Under the pieces are notes generated by a model. The model saw only the letters and a list, made by a program, of their open reading frames with translations. It made no database searches and was not told where the DNA came from. 64,000 bases of DNA from an uncultured Sutterella sp. (GTDB taxonomy: Bacteria > Pseudomonadota > Gammaproteobacteria > Burkholderiales > Burkholderiaceae_F): NCBI GenBank assembly GCA_905213905.1, contig CAJMKD010000014.1, positions 1 through 64,000 on the forward strand, given 5' to 3'. The translations under genes and the position numbers were made by a program. The stretch's first letter is position 1. Every line of letters starts with the position of its first letter. Shown here one piece after another: positions 61,166 through 64,000 of this stretch.

Positions 61166-62139
61166 GCGGCGCTCCTGCGCTGGGTGTCGCCGCCCCCGTC
61201 GACGGCCGCGGCCGTGCGCTCGCGCCGCGTTGGATCGAGCGCCGCTTCAGCGAGGTCCGCCAGAAGTCCGAATACGGCAAAAAGAACCGCCATCACAAGG
61301 ACATAAGCTTCCACGACCGGGAGGTCCCGGCTGAAAATGGCCGTGATGCAGAGCCGTCCGAGTCCGGGCCAGGCAAAGATGCTTTCGACGACGAAGGCGC
61401 CCGCCATGAGCTTTGGAATGGAAATGCCGAGCGCCGTGACGCTCGAGGCAAGCGAATTGACGAGGATGCGAAGCGCAATGCGCCCCTCGGAGAGGCCGCG
61501 GGCGCGCGCAAAGACGACCCAGTCCTTGTCGGCTTCGGCGGTCATGGCATTGCGGATCAAGCGGACGTAGGTGCCGCTGTAGGCAAGCGAAAGCGTGAGG
61601 GCGGGGAGCACGATGGCGCCCGGCGCGCGCATGCCGCTCGTCGGCAGCCAGCCGAGCTGCAGCGAAAAGAGCCAGATGAGAAGCAGCCCCGCCCAGAAGG
61701 CAGGCATCGAGGAGGCGAGAAAAATCGCGCCGCTCAGAAGCGTGGCGGTAAGCCGCCCTTCATATTTCGAGCAGAAGACGCCGATCGGTATCGCCGTGGC
61801 GAGGATGAGGACGAGCGCCGCAGCGGCAAGCCGCAGGCTCGGCCAGAAGGCGCGCGCGATCTCCTCAGCGACGGGGAGCCCCGTGACGAAGCTCCGCCCG
61901 AAGTCGCCCTGGAGAATGCCGCCGAGCCAGTGCGCGTACCGAACGAGAAAAGGCTCGTCGAGCCCGAGCGCATGGCGCGTTTCCATGAGAAGCTCCGGCG
62001 TCGGTCGCATGGCATTGAGCCGAATGGCGACCTCTGCCGGGTCCGATGGCGAGAGCGCAGCGAGCGCGAAGACGGCGAACGACACCCCGAGGAGCATCGG
62101 GATGAGGATGAGAAGCCGGTTCAGCAAAAGACGAAGCAT
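61162..62139 (-). CDS. ABC importer permease (NikB-like), system 2
   Basis: This 325-residue inner-membrane permease starts MLRLLLNRLLILIPMLLGVS, very close to E. coli NikB. Landmarks are LGLDEPFLVRYAHWLGG, GDFGRSF and the DWVVFARARGLSE...VVESIFAWPGLGRL block. It ends with a charged tail (TRRERTAAAVDGGGDTQRR). It overlaps the NikC-like gene by four bases and follows the binding-protein gene after 42 bases. Similarity to E. coli NikB is stronger than for system 1. Confidence 0.9.
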   Translation of the reverse strand: MLRLLLNRLLILIPMLLGVSFAVFALAALSPSDPAEVAIRLNAMRPTPELLMETRHALGLDEPFLVRYAHWLGGILQGDFGRSFVTGLPVAEEIARAFWPSLRLAAAALVLILATAIPIGVFCSKYEGRLTATLLSGAIFLASSMPAFWAGLLLIWLFSLQLGWLPTSGMRAPGAIVLPALTLSLAYSGTYVRLIRNAMTAEADKDWVVFARARGLSEGRIALRILVNSLASSVTALGISIPKLMAGAFVVESIFAWPGLGRLCITAIFSRDLPVVEAYVLVMAVLFAVFGLLADLAEAALDPTRRERTAAAVDGGGDTQRRSAA

Positions 62140-62181
62140 CGGAGCGCTCGGCGTTTATCTTCGAGAGGATCGGGGGCCCAT

Positions 62182-63825
62182 TCAGGGCTTTTGCGCGGCA
62201 AAGCGCATCCTTTCGAAGGGAATTTCGTACTGCGTCACCCCGAAGCCCACGTTCTCTAGGCGCGTCGCATAGACGGCCTTCGTGCGCGAATAGCTGATCG
62301 GCAGATAAACGGCCGATTCGTGAATGCGCGTGAGAATGTCCTTCAAGATGCCGTTGCGCGCCGCTGCGTCGGGCTCGATGAGATAGCGGCCGATGGCTTC
62401 GTCGATGGCCTGCTTCTCGGGGAGGCCGCGCTGCGCTTCAAAGTCGCCGTGCGCGGGCACGCGCCAGCTCGAGAGGAAGCTCTGCGGGTCGTAGGGCGCG
62501 CCCCAGGAGAGCGAATAGGCGAGCTCAAAGTCGCCGCTTCTCGCGCGGTCGAGATACGTCTGCTTTTCCTCGCCCTCGAGCTTCACTTCAACGCCGATCT
62601 GCGCAAACTGCGCCTGAATGGCTTCGGCGATGGTCTTTTCCTGGGCGTTCTTCGCATTGAAGACGAAGCGAAGCGAAAGCCGCACGCCGTCCTTTGCGCG
62701 AATGCCGTCCGCACCCTTCGTCCAGCCGGCGCGCTCGAGGCGCTCGGCGGCCTCTGCCGGATCGTGCGCACGAATGGGAAGCGGCACGTCGCAGCCCGGG
62801 ACGTTCCTCGCAAAAAGCGTTTCGGCGGGCGCTTCCGCGTCGTTGAGAATGCCCGAGACGACGGCTTTGCGGTCAAAGGCGAGCTGCAGCGCCTCGCGCA
62901 CGGCTGGGTCGTCCGTGCCGGGACGGGCGGAATTGAGAAGCACCGAGCGGCTCGCAACGGGCGCGCTCGCCTGCGCCGCGAGGCCGAGCGAAGCGCCTTT
63001 CTCGCGGATCATGGCGAAGGCTTCGCTCGTGAGCTGATCGCCGTCGGCGCCGAAGACGAGATCGACTTCGCCTTTTTCAAGCGCCATCAGCATCGTCTGC
63101 GGATCGGGCATGACGCGCCAGCGCACGCGCTCGATTGCAGGCTTTTCGCCCCAATAGCCGGGATTGCGCTCAAAAAGGGCGTATTCGCCGCGCTCATGTG
63201 CGGCCAGCTGCCAGGGGCCGGTGCCGGCGAGGCAGTCGACGCCCGCCTTGGTCTCGCCCGAGCGCATGCATTTGGGCGAAATGAAGCGGAACGGCCGGCT
63301 GAGGCCAAGCTCGACCAACGCGGGGAAATAGACATGCCGCAGCGTGAGGCGGAAGGTATGCTCGTCGAGCGCTTCGAACCGGTCGATTTCGTTGACCATG
63401 TCGAGCCACGCGTGGCGCGTGCGGTTTTGAAGAATGGCCTTGAAGTTGAGAACGACGCTCTCTGCGTTGAAAGGCTCGCCGTCGGAAAAGGCGACGCCTT
63501 TTCGGAGCGCAAAGGTGTAGGTGCGCCCGTCGGGCGAAATCGTCCAGCTTTCGGCGAGCGCGGGCTTCACGCCTTCGGGCGTGTTGATGACGAGCGGCTC
63601 GAAAACCATGGCTTGCGCAGACATTTCGCCGGCGTAGCCGTGCGGATTGATGTCGCGGATGTCTTTCATGCTGGCGTAGACGAGCTCGTTCGGCCGGGCC
63701 GCAGCGGCGCTTGCCGCACCATCGCCGGATTTTTCAGAGCAGCCTGAAAGGAGAAGGAGAACGCTCGAGGCGAGCAGCACGGCGGGGGCCGCATTGCGGC
63801 GGACAAACGGGGAAATCTTCAGCAT
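62182..63825 (-). CDS. NikA-like substrate-binding lipoprotein, system 2
   Basis: This is a family-5 binding protein of 547 residues with a lipoprotein signal (LLLLSGC lipobox, Cys about 27). E. coli NikA is not lipidated. It tracks NikA through INPHGYAGEMSAQAMVFEPLV, RHAWLDMVNEIDRFEAL, SRPFRFISPKCM, LAGTGPWQL and SWGAPYDPQSFLSSWRVPAH. The NikA His before WGAPYDPH is Ser here, and DPH is DPQ. AGGAG lies 9 bases before ATG 63825. Nickel for the hydrogenase at 16.5 kb is the most economical role, but chelated metal or peptide uptake is possible. Confidence 0.87.
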   Translation of the reverse strand: MLKISPFVRRNAAPAVLLASSVLLLLSGCSEKSGDGAASAAAARPNELVYASMKDIRDINPHGYAGEMSAQAMVFEPLVINTPEGVKPALAESWTISPDGRTYTFALRKGVAFSDGEPFNAESVVLNFKAILQNRTRHAWLDMVNEIDRFEALDEHTFRLTLRHVYFPALVELGLSRPFRFISPKCMRSGETKAGVDCLAGTGPWQLAAHERGEYALFERNPGYWGEKPAIERVRWRVMPDPQTMLMALEKGEVDLVFGADGDQLTSEAFAMIREKGASLGLAAQASAPVASRSVLLNSARPGTDDPAVREALQLAFDRKAVVSGILNDAEAPAETLFARNVPGCDVPLPIRAHDPAEAAERLERAGWTKGADGIRAKDGVRLSLRFVFNAKNAQEKTIAEAIQAQFAQIGVEVKLEGEEKQTYLDRARSGDFELAYSLSWGAPYDPQSFLSSWRVPAHGDFEAQRGLPEKQAIDEAIGRYLIEPDAAARNGILKDILTRIHESAVYLPISYSRTKAVYATRLENVGFGVTQYEIPFERMRFAAQKP

Positions 63826-64000
63826 GAATGACGGGCTCCTCTCTGGGTGCAAAAAAAATGTGCATTCCGAATTCTATCGGGGATGATATCGAGCTCGCCT
63901 TTGGGCGTTCGGACTAATACTTTCGGTTTCTTGCCGGCTTTTCTCCTTCTTGCGGGATTTTGGCGAGCGATGAGCGGGCCGAAAGGGCAGGCGGAACGCA
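63826..64000 (-). promoter_or_regulatory. Upstream region of NikA-like system 2
   Basis: TAGAAT near 63877 (minus strand) could be a -10 box. No Fur-like palindrome of the kind seen before system 1 and no GTATGA-N16-TCATAC NikR site is visible. A TGCA repeat flanks a run of eight A at about 63848-63863. Confidence 0.35.

Overview
This window looks like chromosomal DNA of a Gram-negative, anaerobic or microaerophilic betaproteobacterium. The best fit is a gut Sutterellaceae member (Sutterella or Parasutterella type). That placement is an inference from gene content and high G+C: general porins, Tat-exported respiratory enzymes, periplasmic arylsulfate sulfotransferase, a split flavocytochrome c reductase, large autotransporters, and no sugar-utilisation genes. 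There are no rRNA or tRNA genes, CRISPR arrays or recognisable phage or insertion sequences.

Layout. 0-4.1 kb: the 3' end of a tonB gene carrying an in-frame TAG, an ABC-2 exporter pair, and a Bcr/CflA drug exporter. 4.1-16 kb: two successive cassettes, each made of a GG(G)TA..TACC(C) palindrome followed by a C-rich tract, a giant autotransporter with Chlamydia-Pmp-like FxGN/GGA repeats, a set of hairpins and a strong terminator, and a small protein with two helix-turn-helix segments. 16.5-20.1 kb: hyaABC, a membrane-bound [NiFe] hydrogenase with the six-cysteine proximal site of O2-tolerant enzymes. 20.3-24.8 kb: CYTH protein, DUF362 protein, orphan MetQ-like lipoprotein and PepT. 25-27.7 kb: feoAB. 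28.1-32 kb: an amino-acid permease, two small exported poly-acidic proteins, and an AzgA-type purine permease. 32.4-36.6 kb: porin, arylsulfate sulfotransferase and LysR regulator. 36.7-42.8 kb: two paralogous porins, a tetraheme cytochrome c, a FccA-type flavoprotein reductase, and a divergent Crp-like regulator. 42.8-48.6 kb: a yybP-ykoY manganese riboswitch controlling an UPF0016 Mn exporter, a cysteine desulfidase (cyuA-like), a YddG-like exporter broken by a TGA, a third porin, and an M14 deacylase. 48.6-53.9 kb and 58.5-63.8 kb: two complete NikABCDE-like transporters. The second has its two ATPases fused. They enclose an unknown acidic protein, gpmI and rtcB.

How the genes work together. 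Respiration with H2 (Hya) could feed quinone-linked reductases such as the FccA-type flavocytochrome. Nickel for the hydrogenase and iron for haem and Fe-S centres could come from the Nik-like and Feo systems. The porins admit substrates such as sulfated phenolics to periplasmic enzymes. The autotransporters dominate the surface-exposed repertoire, and their promoter regions show features compatible with switching.

The observations most worth following up are the repeated autotransporter/HTH cassettes with a C9 tract, the two Tat-like poly-acidic exported proteins, the two divergent Nik-like systems (one beneath a Fur-box-like site), and the six-Cys hydrogenase small subunit.
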